A stretch of 64,000 nucleotides of DNA from Warburgia ugandensis (lineage: Eukaryota > Streptophyta > Magnoliopsida > Canellales > Canellaceae): assembly GCA_035236585.1 (NCBI GenBank), contig CP141132.1, positions 18,699,945 to 18,763,944 of the forward strand. The letters run 5' to 3'. The notes below the pieces were generated by a model. It had not been told where the DNA came from. It was given only the letters and a program-made list of their open reading frames with translations, and made no database searches. Position 1 is the first letter of the stretch; each line of letters opens with the position of its first letter. Of this stretch, positions 1-14,393 are shown piece after piece. Position numbers and translations under genes: made by a program.

Positions 1-2423
1 GGGGGTGGGGCATGTTCCGGGAGCACGTCACACTTACGTGCGTTCCAGTGACAGTGACGCATGAGGAGAGTGTTCCAAGAGCACGTCACGCACACGTGTG
101 TCCCATCGATGGAGACGTGCATGGGATACATTTTGTATGTGCATCATGTGCAAGCGCGTCCCCGTGATGTCATTTTTTTTTATTTAATCCAAAAAAATAT
201 TTTGGACCGTTTATTCACTAAAATCTCAATTATGGGATAGAGGTCCAAATCATGATCCGAGACATCTATTAAGTTTGTTTTGACAACATGGATGTAGATT
301 TGACATAAAAACTTTGATTAGACCACTTTTAAATTAATCAAAGCACAAAATACTATCCAATAGCCAAGATCAGCCCAATCAATGGATGATCAGGCTTTAG
401 AAAACTAAATGTATACATCAAATATGAGATGATCTAGTGGAATAAGGAGCAATTTGACCATTAGATTGATTTGTAATTATAGATATACATGTAAATCACT
501 AAACAAACATAGAAATTTGATGGATTATGATGAAAATGATTGAAATTGCAGATAAGATGTTACATTTAAGTAATAAAGAACAATCCAATAGTTGGATCAT
601 CTTCAAACTTAATAAGATGGAAGAAATTGACCCTTTATTGATCAAGGTACACAAATTGAATGAATCATGACTTAGATTGATGATCAAAGATGACAGATGA
701 TTGTCTAAATGTTAGAAAACCTAACATTTAGTTGAGGATTGGCTTAATTGAGGGTTAATCAGATGATCTTGACTGTTAAGCTAGGATTAACTACCAAATA
801 TGATAGGTACATTAGAGCGTAGAAGTTGATATAGCCTACGCACTTGATTGGAGTACTGCGCTTTTTAGGTAGGTGATTATGTTTGGAATTTTCCATGATT
901 TCATAGATCATGATATATTATTTGGGAACTTTGAGACATGTGTTTTACGCCCTATCATGTTTTCATTAAAATGTATTCATTATAGATGTTTGATACTATG
1001 ACATCTTAATTTATACAATTATCCATGTTTTGATACATGACAGATGATATATTAGCATGCCTTTTGACTCGAGCTTATTGAGATTTATTCCACATGGAAG
1101 TATCTATGGTTTATATCATGTTTTACTATTTTACGATGGATGTTTCTGCCCAGTGGGTACTATGTTGGGAGGGTTATAGGGTTGGCCACCTGCCCTTTGA
1201 CTTTATGATAATTATGATTAGACACCATCCCCAAAAAGGGGCAACATATGTAGGTGGTGGTATCATGGGTAATCCCCACTATGGGTGTGTCCCCCTATGT
1301 GAGATGGAGGAAGTTTCCTGTTTTGGTGTCGACAGGGAGCAATAATGGTTGACACCCTGGAGTGGTTGCCACTACAGCATAGTAGTCTATACTCTTATTC
1401 TGTATGCTCATGTGGTATGGATATATTAAGTGAAGCCTATGTGGGAGGGCCTATAAGCTGAGCGAGCTACCTAGTGTGCGAGCTACAAGTGAGGAAATCT
1501 AGGATTGAAATGAGTACTCATTGTTAGTGATATAAGTGTAATGGACACTCTTAGGGCTTGATTATGCATGGTGCCCTATTCATCATGACATGCATTTATA
1601 TTATGATGTGAACACGGATTCTTATTCACTTTTGACAAATGCATATCTATGTATTACTCATGCTTTGCATGCCATGGTGATTAGATTTGATATTGTTTTA
1701 TTTAGGCGAAAAGTATGATTTGATTATTATTGTTTCTTTCAGACTTATGAGTTTCATGCATTATTCATATGGATGCTTGATGATTTAATGTGCCTTATAA
1801 ATTATTTACTCTATGAGACTTGGCATGATGTTGATATCCTATGCAAACTATTTTATCTCATATTTTATTACTTGTAATCACCTACACAAGCAATAGCTTG
1901 TTGAGGCATTGCTTTGTTTTGTAATTCCTTATATTTGGAGTGTGTTAGCGTTAAGTGAAAGCAAGTGGAGTAACATTGATTGAGTGAGGACTATCTGCCA
2001 TCTAGCACTCTAGAGACTAACTTGGTGTATGCCTCTTTTACTTATGATTATACTTCTTATGGGCTGTAAAGAGGCATGGTTATGTGGATGGTATAGTGTA
2101 TATATGCTTACACCTTTTTGTGTGTGGATATCGTGATCATGGATGGAACCCTAAGGATTATGGATAATTCTGTTATAGCTACCTCTTTCATGACTGATGT
2201 CTTGATCAGATGTGGTTTTAAATTGAGCATGCTCTATGCATTGATGCTTTGGTTTTGTTTATCGCGCGAGCATGCTTTCATTTTGGGCATTTCCTTTGAA
2301 AAGATTATGGTATTTATATTAAATGTGAGTTTTCTATATTAGCGATCCCACCTATTTATTAAACATATTATTATTATTATTATTATTATTGCAAAAAGGT
2401 TTTAGAAGACTCGGGGTGTCACA
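1..2423 (+). mobile_element. Family-L long LTR, copy A (left end outside window)
   Basis: This is the 3' part of a long terminal repeat inserted into the copia element that resumes at 2424. It ends in the family terminus GGGGTGTCACA. In order it holds a GC-rich, CpG-rich start (1-165), a GATC-rich AT-rich stretch, a conserved block near 1150-1330 (shared with the other copies: GGTTGGCCACC, then ATCATGGG), and an inverted repeat at 1902-1931. A short TTA microsatellite sits at about 2366-2390. Open reading frames at 1094-1345 and 2118-2342 match no domain and look like chance. The matching target duplication would lie left of the window. Assignment to a Del/Tekay-type gypsy LTR is inferred from the termini and length. 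Confidence 0.75.
1902..1931 (+). other. Family-L 3' inverted repeat (copy A)
   Basis: The left arm TGAGGCATT faces AATTCCTTA (7 of 9 pairs). It corresponds in position to the repeats at 14861, 13747, 38490 and 55440, about 0.4-0.6 kb before the LTR end. Confidence 0.7.
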
Positions 2424-3166
2424 TTTAGGAAGTTTTACTAACTTATAACTCTGATTCTTTTTTAGTGAGCTAATTTCTTCTTGCATGGCTTGCATCCATT
2501 TACTCTTATCTACATGTGTCTGAACTTCTTAAAAACCCTCTAGCTACCTCTCATTAGTAAGAAAAATATATTTTGATTTCAAATACTTCTGTGAAGGAAC
2601 AGTATGTGCCCTCTTGTGGACATCTTTGGTTGAGACTCAACTTTTGGCTAAGGAGTTGCTTCACCATTTCATAGTCCTATAGCTTTTGGGGGAGGGGGTT
2701 GCTGCTCCACTTGCTCAATACCCTCTACATCTTCTGCTTCTTCTTCTTTTGGTAATCCTTCCTACATATCTTCTATGTTAGCTTGTACTAGTGTGGGATA
2801 TGGTATTAAGTACGGAGCAACAGAACATTACATCCCTACTTTGGCCTTTAAGATCCCATTGCCTATAGCCAAACTCTTTGTCTCCTTGGCCGATAAATAT
2901 ACATGGAGTAGACCTCATGGTAAGCTTCCATCACATCTTCTTGGATAAATGTGCAAATGCTTTGAACCCAAATATTCTCAAGTATGAGTAGAAAACCTAT
3001 CAGAGCACTTGTGTTCTAGAACTTCAAAGTTTAGAGGTGTTAACGGTGACCTGTTGATCACGTAATTGGTGGTTCATATAGCTTCTCCCAGAATGGCTTA
3101 GGTGGCTTAGCCATACAAAGTATGCAACTTACTCTTTCCACAATGATCTAGTTCATCCTCTCTGCT

Positions 3167-5899
3167 TGTAATGCCTCAAATTTTGAAGATATTTTGTAAA
3201 AGTGGTTTATTTTGAAAATTAATATATGTCTTAGATGTTTAATATTAATAAAAATATGAAACAAAGAATTTTGTGAGAAAAATTAGTATCATTAGATTCT
3301 ACACTCAAAATGGAATCCAACGCCTCAAAGAATGCCAAAAATGGAGATCGTATGACAAAGTTATGGGTGTTTAAAGATCAAGAGCATTTTTAGAATTTAC
3401 CTTTAAAACGAAAATAGGTGAAAAACACAGGGGGTCGTTTTGATAACGACACCCCTCTTCTTCTCCACTGACCTTCCCACCGCCTTACTGTTCCAACTGT
3501 CACACTGCACTATTTTTGCAGTGCGGGTTTGGAAAAAATGGTGGCACCCCCATGGAACAGCACCGCCTTACTCCCTTTATAAAAACCCTTCATCCCCCTC
3601 TTCCAAACCAAGTTTTCTCCACTCCAATCATGCCTAAAAACAGATCCGGTAACTAGGGTTTGCAGATCCATTTGAAGCTTTTGATTGGACGACGAGGATA
3701 GTTTTCCAGGTACAGTTCTCCTCCCCACAATACTCCTTTCTCTTCCCTCTTCCTTTTCCCCCAGATCTAGCCAGACGGGCTGAAACCCGTCGTAGATGAC
3801 GCATTCTAGGGCCCAAAGATGCTGCGAGTGGCACACACCCAAAACGCGCTCCCTGGGGGCAGTCTTCGTGCGCGGTGCATGTGGGCACGGGTCCGGCTCA
3901 TTCGGGACATACGGGACATCCTTGGAGCTGAGATGCGCATGCGCCAGTACCAAAGATGTGTCCTCGCGACGCCGTCTGAGACGCATGCTATAGCGCATTG
4001 CTCGAGTGTGCGCCCATGTGTGAACGTGGTCGTGGTTCAACCGGGACACGCACGCGTCCTGGGAACAGTGATGCGTGAGCCCTAATGAACAAATCTGGTT
4101 TGCCCATTAAGGCGCGACACAAAAACTGCATTTACAGAGGCTATACAACTTCGATTGGTGATCCGAAAGAACCGTTGTGTCTGAAATTTCTACACAGACC
4201 TAAGTATACAATAACATTTAGGATCAAGAGACTATTTAGGGCAAGTATAGCCTAAAAACCATAGAGATCACATGAACCACGAGATCAACTGTGATCAAAC
4301 CTCATGATTTGATCTAATAGAGGACTTAGGACATTCTTAGACCAAGAATGTCGTGGATCGACCCCTAGAAACTCATAAATTATATAGATTCAACCGTTGC
4401 CCTATGAATTGAGAACTAATGTTAGGATCTTATCTCTAAACAACACCTAGGGCTTCAGGACTTCACCAAGGTACTCTAGGGTTCGAATTAAGGAAAGGCA
4501 CGAGCTAAGTGATGACGCTCAAGGTAAGTAGTCTAATACTACTAAATTTTTATAAATGCATCTTAAATTAGCATGCTTTTGAGATATGATGTCCTTAGTG
4601 ACAATGTCTTCCTATTTTATGGCTTTGAATGCGATACTAACATGAACAAATTTTATGCATTGCTCGCATGTTTTGAAAATAATTGCATTTAGATTATTTG
4701 GATTATTACCTATCCTCGAGGGTTGCCAAAAGATGGAGTACCCAAAAGATGCCGGTTAGGCAGTTGTGAGGGCCAGGCAGTGTGAGGGACCCAAAGAAGA
4801 CATTGAGAATAATTGCATAAATTGCATGATTTGTAATTAATGATATTTGGATTAATTATATATGCTTTTTGGGTTATTGAGCCTAGTGGACACTATGCTA
4901 AGAGGTTATGATGTACGGGGTTGGCCTCTCGGCCTCTACTACCAAAGGGTAGATCGTATCACTGTCAAAAAGGCATTGTCCCTTCCCTGACTGTTGTGGT
5001 AAATAGCAATAACCACTGGTGGTGTTCATGGCACCCTTTCAGGGACATCTATAGTTGTCATGGAGGCTATGATGGATTCCAGCTGTATGTTGAGAGTGAA
5101 CATAGTGACCCTATAATTTTAGTTTTACTGCTATTCATGTAGCATTGAGATGGTCATATACGAGTACTCATGACTGCTCAGTTTGAGTGATTCACTGAAA
5201 GGCCCATATCCATAATATTCATGGCAATTTCCTCATCTGCTTTGATTGATCGGTACTTTAAGATTTTTGCAACTATTATTATTATTATTATTATTGTTGG
5301 TTGTCCGCTTGATATATTTGCCAAAATTTATACTATGCTTGCATTTCATGCTCTTCATCTTGCTAATTTATGAGTCTTATAGTTATGCACATATGTCCAC
5401 GATTACCCAAAAATAGAAGTGCATGTCTTTATGATCGCGTTTGAGAATAAACCTATTGCATGTCATGATTTCAATCTAGTAGTATCAAATCACCTACTAA
5501 GTATGATAAATACTCAACCCAATCCATAATTCTTTTCAGATCAAACAACGTACAACTAGAAGGAGTATTGGAAAGCATTAGGACTACAGTCATTTAAGCA
5601 AAGGTAAGGCTAAGTAAGGACCTAACTAGTGATCCTTTTAGTAATTGCTATAAACTTGGTTGTAAGTATTTGTTTATAATTGTGGCCGTGATTAATAATC
5701 TTGGGAGTAGTACTTATTTCTATTTGGTTTAAAAATTGCCATGGCACTATGCATTGAGATTTTGTCATGACACTTAGGCTCTTAATACAAACAATTTTAA
5801 TTAAAAGGAAAAAGATTTTCTATGCATAAATTATTTTTAAAACAGAGATCGATCTGGCTGTTATTATAAAATTGCATCATAAAAACCCGAGTCGTCACA
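3167..5899 (+). mobile_element. Family-L long LTR, copy B (complete, 2733 bp)
   Basis: This is a complete insertion starting TGTAATGCC and ending GTCGTCACA. It is flanked by an exact 5-bp target duplication CTGCT (3162-3166 and 5900-5904). Removing it and one duplication restores the copia integrase reading VAERMN, which fixes both ends. Inside are a hairpin at 3430-3455, a TATA-like TTTATAAAAA at about 3576-3585, a pyrimidine-rich leader (3716-3765), a GC-rich CpG-rich block (3780-4080), and the conserved mid block near 4870-5130. No protein domain is visible. The overlapping ORFs at 3440-4085 on both strands are by-products of the GC-rich block. It is most simply a solo LTR. Confidence 0.88.
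3430..3455 (+). other. Family-L promoter-region hairpin (copy B)
   Basis: GGGGGTCGTT, loop TTGAT, then AACGAC, one unpaired A, and CCCC. All six inner pairs match. It lies about 260 bp from the LTR start and about 120 bp before a TATA-like sequence. Confidence 0.8.
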
Positions 5900-8800
5900 C
5901 TGCTACTCTATTATGTTGCAAGGTATGTGGGATTGTCTTCTCGTGTCGAATATTGTGCTTGGCATAGTATGTCTTGAACTCTTTAGAGGTGTATTTTCCT
6001 CCATGATCTATTCAGAAACCCTTTAGCTTCTTTCATGTTTGTCTTTCCACCATTGTGAAGAATTTTTTAAAGCATTGAAATAATTGTCCTTACTTTTTAC
6101 AAAATATACTCATACTCTCTTAGATGCATCATCTATAAAAGTCACAAAATATCTTTTCCCACCCAATGATTCCACTTCCATGGGTCCACATGCATCCAAG
6201 TATACCAAATTGGTTAGTTCTTTTCTTTCATTACATGGGTAAGAAAATGCAAATATGTGTTGCTTGCCAAATAAACAATGGTTACATGAGTTTAAAGTTA
6301 TACCTTTGGCAACTTGGATGAGTTTCTTTTTATGAGAGTGAGTAGTCCTTTATCTCCCATGTGGAAAAATATCTTGTGTCATAAGGTCAGTGATGCCTCA
6401 TCTTCTACTCCACCTTATGGAAAGTGAATTTCCTTTTGGACTAAGTGCCAAAGGGCTTATTATAAGGCAAAAGACAAGGGTAGGGGCTCTATTTGCAAAT
6501 CTTTGCATGGTCTTACACGGGATGCTATAGATATGTCTGCTTAAAATGATCATAACACCTTCTATTAATTTCTAAGTGCTATTATTGAAGTGGTTAATAT
6601 AGCCTGCAGATCAAAGGTTGGAACTAAAATTAGATTAAAGCCAAAGCTCCTAAATGTGCTGCAACTCTTTTAGCACCATTGTACAAGCAAGGTTTATCTT
6701 GATCTTTGCATCTCCAATCCCTACTATTTTGGAGGAACTATTATTCCTTATCTTCACGGTGCTAAAATCACCTCTCCTGTAGGAAGTGAAGAACTCTTTG
6801 TAAGGAGTGGTGTGGAATGTGGTTGCTGCATCTACTACCCACTTTGCCTCACTATTTGTGACGTGTAGGCATGATTCTTCCTCAATATAAAGCTCATTAT
6901 ATCATGTGCAATAATACCAAGTGTTTCACCATTTTCATCCTTTGGTTTATTACTTTATCCTTGCTCTCTTTTTTACTATTCGATAGTGTTTTCTCATGTG
7001 GCCCACAATGTTGCATGAAAGCAATTGTGTTTTCTCCTATGTTGACTATGAGATCTATCACCATCTTGCGATCTTTAGCTATTACTACTTGTGCTTCAAC
7101 CTCTACCCCTATCTCTTCTATTGTTTTTATTTTATATAACCAGGGCATGTGCCTAATCTGTACCAGCTTCCTTTCTCATGGCCTCTTCATTAAACAAGAC
7201 ATCCTTCACCATAAACATGGTAAGTTTGTCATTTGGAGCTGAATTACTAAGAGAAATTACTAGGGTCTCCTAGTTGTTAGGTAGGGAACTTAGTAATAGT
7301 AGGGTATGTTCTTCATCACCCAAGTGTAGCTCAATGGATCCAAGCTGATTCACTAGATTCTAAAATTCACCAGTGTGCTTAATGATAGTCATTCCACTCT
7401 TTAGTTTTAGATTTACAATCCTTCTGATCCGAAGGGCTTTGGTAGAATGATCTTTGCCTGATATATATTTTCTAGCTTTTTTTCAAAGAACATAGGTATT
7501 ATCTTCTTGTGCTACATGGTAAAAGACATTATGGTCAATCTATTGCCTGATCTGACCTATAGTTTTCTTAATCATTTTAATCCAATCTCTTTTTTTTTTT
7601 TTCTTTTTTTATTGTTAACTTCCCTCAAGCTTTGTTCTCTCATCATATAATAGATTATAAAGGTCATTACAGTATAAAAGATCTTCCATTTTAAGTCTTC
7701 ACAAGGTGTATGTCATGGTAGTGAGCTTTATCATAGCTCTTGTTGTCATGACACCTAAAGCAAAATCCTTCCTTGGCTCTAATTTCACTTTGCTATCCTC
7801 TTGAAGTCAATTCATGAAAAACAAAGTGCACGGATGCATTGGGGATAGTAAAAAACCTTAAGAGGAGTGCTTCTATTAATTTTGAAGGGTGTAGGAATTT
7901 TTCATTTGCAGAGGGGTGTCCTTACCACTTTTGAGGGGGTGCTATTTATGCATATAGGGAGTGTCTAAGAAAAACTTGAGGGATACTAATTCAGTTTGTT
8001 AGGGGTACAATTATCAATTTAGATATCAACTAATTCTATTCCCAGGAGGGTGCCATTGTTAATTTTTTGAGGTTGACTAATGAAGTTTCTAGGAGTATTG
8101 ATATCATTTTGAGGGAGTGTTGAGATTAGGGATATATATATATATATATATATATTAATAGATAAAACCCTACCTTATTAGTTCCTCCTCTTCCCTTTCA
8201 TAGTTGTCTCCTTCCACCACTAGTAGGTCATGGAATCACGCTATTGATAGTTTCATCTAGTGTTTTTAGCTTCTCTCCCACTTCGGCTATGTAATGATGT
8301 AACACCCACTATTTTTAAATTATGGAAATGCAAAATTGCGTAGAATTTTGGAATTTTGTGAAAACTTAAGGAATTGGGGATTTGAGAATTTTAGAGATTA
8401 AATCACAATATAAAACCTCAATATTTAAAATATACTCAAGAAATGGATTTCAATGCCATTAAGAATGCTAAAATCAGAGATCAGATGAAAAATGACTAAT
8501 TATTTTTATTTATGTATTTAATTAAATTAGTAGAAGGGGTAGAATGTAATTGTACATCTGGGGCCCATGAAATTAGGCCTTGAAATCCATGATAAGACAA
8601 AAATTTAATATGTATGGTGATGATTACTAGCATTTATAGCTGATAATTATTTCATCTTAAATATAAATTAGATTTTTATTAAAATAACAAAAATTTAAAA
8701 ATGCATTAATGGGGGGCTTTAAATACGCCTCCCTTACCATTAACGCCTTCCCCTTGATTTCTGAATTGGCATTAAATCCTCTCGTTGTTTCCCTCGTCAA

Positions 8801-10837
8801 CTGTGACAGCCATCATTGCCGATAGCAACTTCACTGGCAAAGATGTCGTTCACCACACCCCCCCCCCCCCAATGTGCGTGAGCATGACAAAACACTTTCC
8901 ACCTTGCAGGCCTAACTGAGGTAGGTTGTTTCCCTCCCCATTTTTGCTGAGTTTCAGTTGATATTCACCATTTTTAATGCCAAAAAGGGCGTGGAATGTC
9001 ATTTTTCGGTGATGTTATACACATTACTATTCTTGACAAAATGAACCAATGAAATGATATCAGGTGGATGATCTAAACCATTCATCTTATGCATGATGAA
9101 ACAAGGAACAAACCCAAACATTTTCATGGTGATCTGATGGCTAGAGACATTGAAAAATAGGAAAAAAAAATAGTAAAATGGGAAATTTTTATAAACGTGG
9201 TAAAAATCATGAAAAAACCCTTAGAAATATGCAAAATCAATTGATGAGAAGGTCATAAAGTGAATGTACGAGAAAAAACTGATCAAAATGGTGTAAAAAT
9301 CATAAGATTTGAGCACTATGGGTCACCAGCGCCGACTAGAGTCCGGTCGACATCCTTGGGGTAGTGCCCAATACGCATCGGAGACGTGCTTGGGCGATAC
9401 ACGTGCTTGTCTGTACATGCGTTACACATCGTGCTTCCCCCATGACGCCGCTTGATTTAAATTGAATTTTTGTTATTTCTAAGCTGTCTATTCATTAAAA
9501 ACTTGATTCTAAGAGCTACAAAGTCCAAATCACAATTTGAAAGATCCATTGCAATCATCTCAATGAAGCAAACTTAGATTTGACTTGAAAACCTTGATTT
9601 GATCACTTTTAAATTGGTCAAATTATAAAATACCATTAGTTAACTTAGATCAAGCTAATTAATGGGTGATTAGGCTTTAGAAATTGATTGTGAGCATTAA
9701 ATATGAATGATCTAGATGATTAGCAGAGTATATCTTAAGGGATTGTTAAGAAAAGTGATCTTAACTGTTGATCTAATTAGACGCCTTAAGAATAGCTGAT
9801 CAAAGAGCAATCTGACCATCAGATAGATGTGTAATCATAGAGGCACATGTAATCACTAAACAAACATTTAAATTAGAGGGATCATGATGAGAATGATTAA
9901 ATGTTAATTATAAGTGATAAAGAGCGATCCAAGAGTTGGATCATCTCCAAACTTCATGAGATGTTAGAAACTGACCCTTGATTGATTAAAGGACATTAAT
10001 TAAATAAATTATGATACAAATTGATGATCAAGGACCACGGGTGATTGTTTAGATGTTAGAAAAACCAACATCTAGCTCAGGATTGACCAAATGGAGGGAT
10101 AATTAGATGATTTGGATCGTTAACCAAGGATTAACTACTAGATTAGGGGAATTATCACTTAGATCTATTTATTTAGAGATGTGAGAATACTAAGTGATAG
10201 ATAACTTATGATGTGATAGGTACTTCAGAGCACACAATGTGACATTTCTTACGTGCCTGATTGAAGTACCACGTTTATTGAGGTAGGTGATTACATTCAA
10301 GATTTTTCCATGATTTCACTAATCATGACCTGTTATTTGAAGTTCTTGAGGCATGTGTTTTATGCCTTATTGTGTTAATATAAATGTGTTCACTATTTCA
10401 TGTTTGATAGCATGACATTTGATTTTATGATTATCCATGTTTTACATGTGATGGACTATACTTTTCATGGGTTTTGATTAAGCCTATTGAGGTTTATTTC
10501 ACATGATAGTTTTCCATGATTTATAGCATGTTTGTTGATTTATGATAGGTGCTTCAGCCCAGTGGTGCTAGGAGGGTAGTAGGGTTAGCCACCCACCCTC
10601 TGACTTTGTGATGATGATGATTAGATACTTGCCCTTGAGAGGGCTAAGTACGTAGGTGGTGGTATCATGGGAAGTCCCCCTACAGGTCCATTCCCCTATG
10701 TGGGACGAAGGAAGTATCTTGTTATGGTGTCAGTGAGGAGCGGTAGTGGTTGAGATCCTGGTGTGGTTGCCACTACAGCACAGTAGCCCATACTCTTATT
10801 TTGTATGCTCATGTGACCTGGATATATAGGGTGAAGC

Positions 10838-13800
10838 TATAACATTCCTAATTTTTAAATCTCAAATTGAATAAACTTTGGAAAATGTTAAATTGGGATG
10901 AAAAGAATATATTGAATTTTCTATATTTAGAGTTTTATAAGTGAAAAACCTAATAGATACCAAATTTTGTATTGATACCTCCATAATTGGATAGTACTCA
11001 AAAAGATGATTCAAACGGCACCAAGTTTACAAAAATCGGAGCTCAGATGAAAGAGATATGAGGATTTAAAGATTAAGGGTATTTTTGGAAAAAAATTGAA
11101 AAAAACAAAATAAATGAAATACCTTAAGTGGAGGGGGCCATATTTAATACAAGCACCCTCTCCCTCCCACTTAAGCTAAATCGAGGAATAGACCTAAGGG
11201 TCTATTCCCAACACCGACAACCATGGAGGAACCCAATGGGGTAGAAAGAAGGGAAAGAAAGAAGAGAGAAGAAGAAAGGAGAAGAAAGGGAAGGAGGAGG
11301 AGAATAAATAAGGAGGAGGAGAAGAGAGGAGAGAGGAGGGAGAGAAGCTTCATGCTGGTAAAACAAAGAAAATCAGGGTTTCTGGGTTTGCCGGTGATGC
11401 AGCCGACACTGGAGAAGATGATGGCAAAAATTGTTGATCCGAGCCAATCATTGTGTTTAGCATGATGCAACAACCAAAACCCCCAAGGTAGATGAGGAAT
11501 TCGAGATGATCTGGATAGTCAAATGGAGAGATGAACAGTGTGCTCAACACGATTAGAAGGTTTACTGCGAAACAGCTACCAATCTAGCTCATCCAAGGGT
11601 GGAAAACACAGGAAAATGCATCCAAAAGGTCAATATACAAAACCCAACTCGTGATTTGAGGTATTTTGCAAAATTCATACTGTTTATGCTAGATCTAGGT
11701 TTTATGAATGATCCAGCCATCCATTTTCAAATCAAAACTTAGGGATAAGTAATTAGGTGCCTGATGTAGCCCGAATCAAACTGAGATTGTTGATCCAGGC
11801 TGAAAATCGATCAGACAATCTCAGCTGTCCGATTTGTCATTGTTTACATAGTGACTTCTTAACATTTGATCAATGATCAGACACTACTAATACATTCTAA
11901 AACATTGAATTAACTAGGATATGGTAGAAATTAAAATATCTAGATGGAAATTGATGAATAATTTGGATTGTTTGATCAATAGTGATGGGATAAGGACCTG
12001 GCGAGGCCTAATTTGTGATTAGATGCTGCCATTACATTCCTAGACCTTAAATTGACATAGGATGAGCTAATTTTTATTAATTCATTAGCTAAAATGTTTA
12101 ATAACATGTTGAGATCAAGATCCGACACTTCTAGTTCTTGAATCACTAACCTAGAGAATGAGTAGCATATCAAACAGTAAACCGACATTGTTCCTCACAT
12201 TTGATCAATGATCAGCCATTGGTGAATGGCTAATTAGAACCCCAATGACCTTAGACGATCTATGGTATTGAAAATGAACCAACAACTTTAGTGGTTGAGA
12301 TAATATGGTGAGGGGTGATGGATAATATGAAACTTAATGGTTCTATGGCTAATAGTTTATCGGGATTGTCTAATTAGGTCTAGAATAGATTCCTTTGGTA
12401 ATTATTAATATAACTTGATATTGATAAGGAATCTGAAATGTCAATAGGTTGATCGATGAATTAATAAGAAGGATATAACTAAACAAAGGAGCATGATTAG
12501 GGAGGTAGGTAGTTTTAACATCTATATACTTTTGTGAAGCATGAAAACCATTGATTTCTACTCTAGCATGTTTGAAAAGGTTTAACATCTGGAGTTTTGA
12601 TATTTCTGATTTATGTAGTCAACATAATTGTATTTCATGCAATTTATTGGATTGGAATGCTATGTTTGCTTTACTATCAAATTTGAAACTTATGCATGAA
12701 AGTATATTTGAAATTACATTGACTTCATAAATTATGAAATGATGAGGAATACATAATCCTCAACTTAGCCCTTGTGAGGGTGGCTTTTACATGACTATAC
12801 CATATCATGAGATTTGAATTGCATGATTTTAACAATGCATGAAATTATATGGTTTTATCAGTTATATAGCATATGATGATGCCTACTATTATTATGTTAT
12901 GGAAGGCATATGGTAGCCCGTTGCACGCTATGCTAGGAGGGTGCAGACTGATCATCACCCTTCCAAAATTTGATGTATATGCATGAGATACCTGGCCAGG
13001 GAGGGCTGAATTCAAGTATGATATCATGGGTAGGTCATAGCCTTGCGCACCGTGTTCCCCATGCGCATGGTGCAGGGAGTCTGTCTGTCTAAGTATCAGC
13101 ATGATAGCCACGAACCTGACTTGGTTTTGTCTACAACACTGAGGGTTCATTATTTTTAGATTTATATGGATATAGAGCAATAGTAGGTGCGTGATACCCT
13201 AAGGTTTTAGGTCTATAATGAGTACTCATGACCAACGGAAAATGTAGGATGTTGGGTGTTTTTACACTCGTTAGACCTTGAGGAGGTTTTGATAGTCATA
13301 TATATATATATATATATGTATATGCATTTATTGAGATGTATTGATTATATTGAAGCATTTTAAGGTTTAAATGCTTTTGATCTATTGATTCTAGATGTTT
13401 CATCTATTGATTCTTGACGATGATTCACTATTCAATTAGATGAGTATATTTATGAAATGATGTGAAAATTTGAATTTGGAAATCTTTCATTCCTTATAAA
13501 ATATTTTGCAAAGATTACTATTGTATGGAAACAATATGTACAGATATTGAAACTAATAAGTTTAGTTGATTTGGCATGGAATTGGTTTGTAAATCATGAT
13601 TTTGATGTCAAAGTTTATTATATTACTCATTTTGCATCATATTTTATCAAACTTCATAACATGTAATTTTATGTCTCTTATTGGATTAAAATTACATAAA
13701 CTCATGCTTTTGGATGATGAAACTACCTACACAAGTGCAAGCTTGCTGAAATATTGTAAATTGTTTACAATATCTCAGGTCTGAAGAATTATAACAAGGA

Positions 13801-14393
13801 AAATGGACCAGAAGATGGCAATAAAGAACTAAAGAGAAGAACATGACAGGTATAACAAATAGATTTGCAATTATAGTTGATTTCTTGGTGAAACTGACAT
13901 ACATTTGACTTAATGACTTTACTTCATTTACATGTGGGAATGTAAATTGGAACTATGGAGTTGTAGCTGTGACTGTAGTGGTATTGGGGAGTTTGATTTT
14001 AGTCCTAACCTTTTGGCACTACAAAAGTATTTCTTTTTATTTAAATTTAAATAAGCATGTGTGTGGATGGATTTTGGAGGGTGACGGAGTCTCCATTATT
14101 TATTTTGAGTATATATTGTGTTTATCAGGTTATCACATTGTATGCATTAAATGTAGGGGGGTCCAAAATACAAGGGAGACTCTGTCAGATTTTCTGTAGA
14201 ATTGTGACATCCATTCCTCTAAAAATCCTTGTATTGTCTTTATAGAAGAAAAAAAAAATGACACTCGGGATTTTTAAGGTCTTCTTATAAAACTTGCTTT
14301 TCGCTGTTTGGTTTTTTAATAGTTTTCAAACTCGGGGCCCCACAAATACAAAAGAATTTATGAAAAAGTGTTGAAAAAACCTGGGATGTTACA
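10838..14393 (+). mobile_element. Family-L long LTR, copy D nested in copy C
   Basis: It begins TATAACATTCC (the family TGTAACA start with G changed to A) and ends GATGTTACA. The flanking 5 bp are GAAGC (10833-10837) and AAAGC (14394-14398), a duplication with one change. It contains an imperfect hairpin at 11131-11160, a purine-rich leader (11225-11345), the conserved mid block (12895-13090), and a near-perfect inverted repeat at 13747-13777. Copy C resumes immediately after with its own sequence. ORFs at 11171-11550, 12845-13180 and 13969-14245 carry no recognisable domain. The terminal G-to-A change and imperfect duplication fit an older or heavily methylated insertion. Confidence 0.8.
13747..13777 (+). 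other. Family-L 3' inverted repeat (copy D)
   Basis: TGAAATATTGTAAA pairs with TTTACAATATCTCA with one mismatch and a 3-base loop, just after AGCTTGC. Confidence 0.8.

Larger units (their letters stand above)
2424..8297 (-). mobile_element. Decayed Ty1-copia retrotransposon, coding part (interrupted)
   Basis: Read on the minus strand, this carries copia gag-pol in the expected order. The gag start (…KMEDLLY…) and UBN2-like gag lie at about 7250-7830. A CCHC zinc knuckle with a broken final Cys lies near 6985-7030. A pepsin-like protease follows at about 6480-6870 (…VVDAATTFH…). The integrase core has HGGKYTSKE at about 5978-6009 and HNRVA/ERMN across the copy-B insertion. The RT start WMQAMQEEI is at 2472-2500. 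Many stops and frameshifts make it a pseudogene. Copy A truncates the RT right after its beginning. Copy B splits the integrase between Ala and Glu of VAERMN. The 5' leader and LTR continue at 15395-16078 beyond copy C. Confidence 0.88.

Noticed and set aside
3510-4049. 179-codon minus-strand frame and overlapping frames in copy B
   Set aside because: It lies wholly in the GC-rich block of an LTR, where stops are rare by composition. Frames on both strands overlap and none shows a domain.
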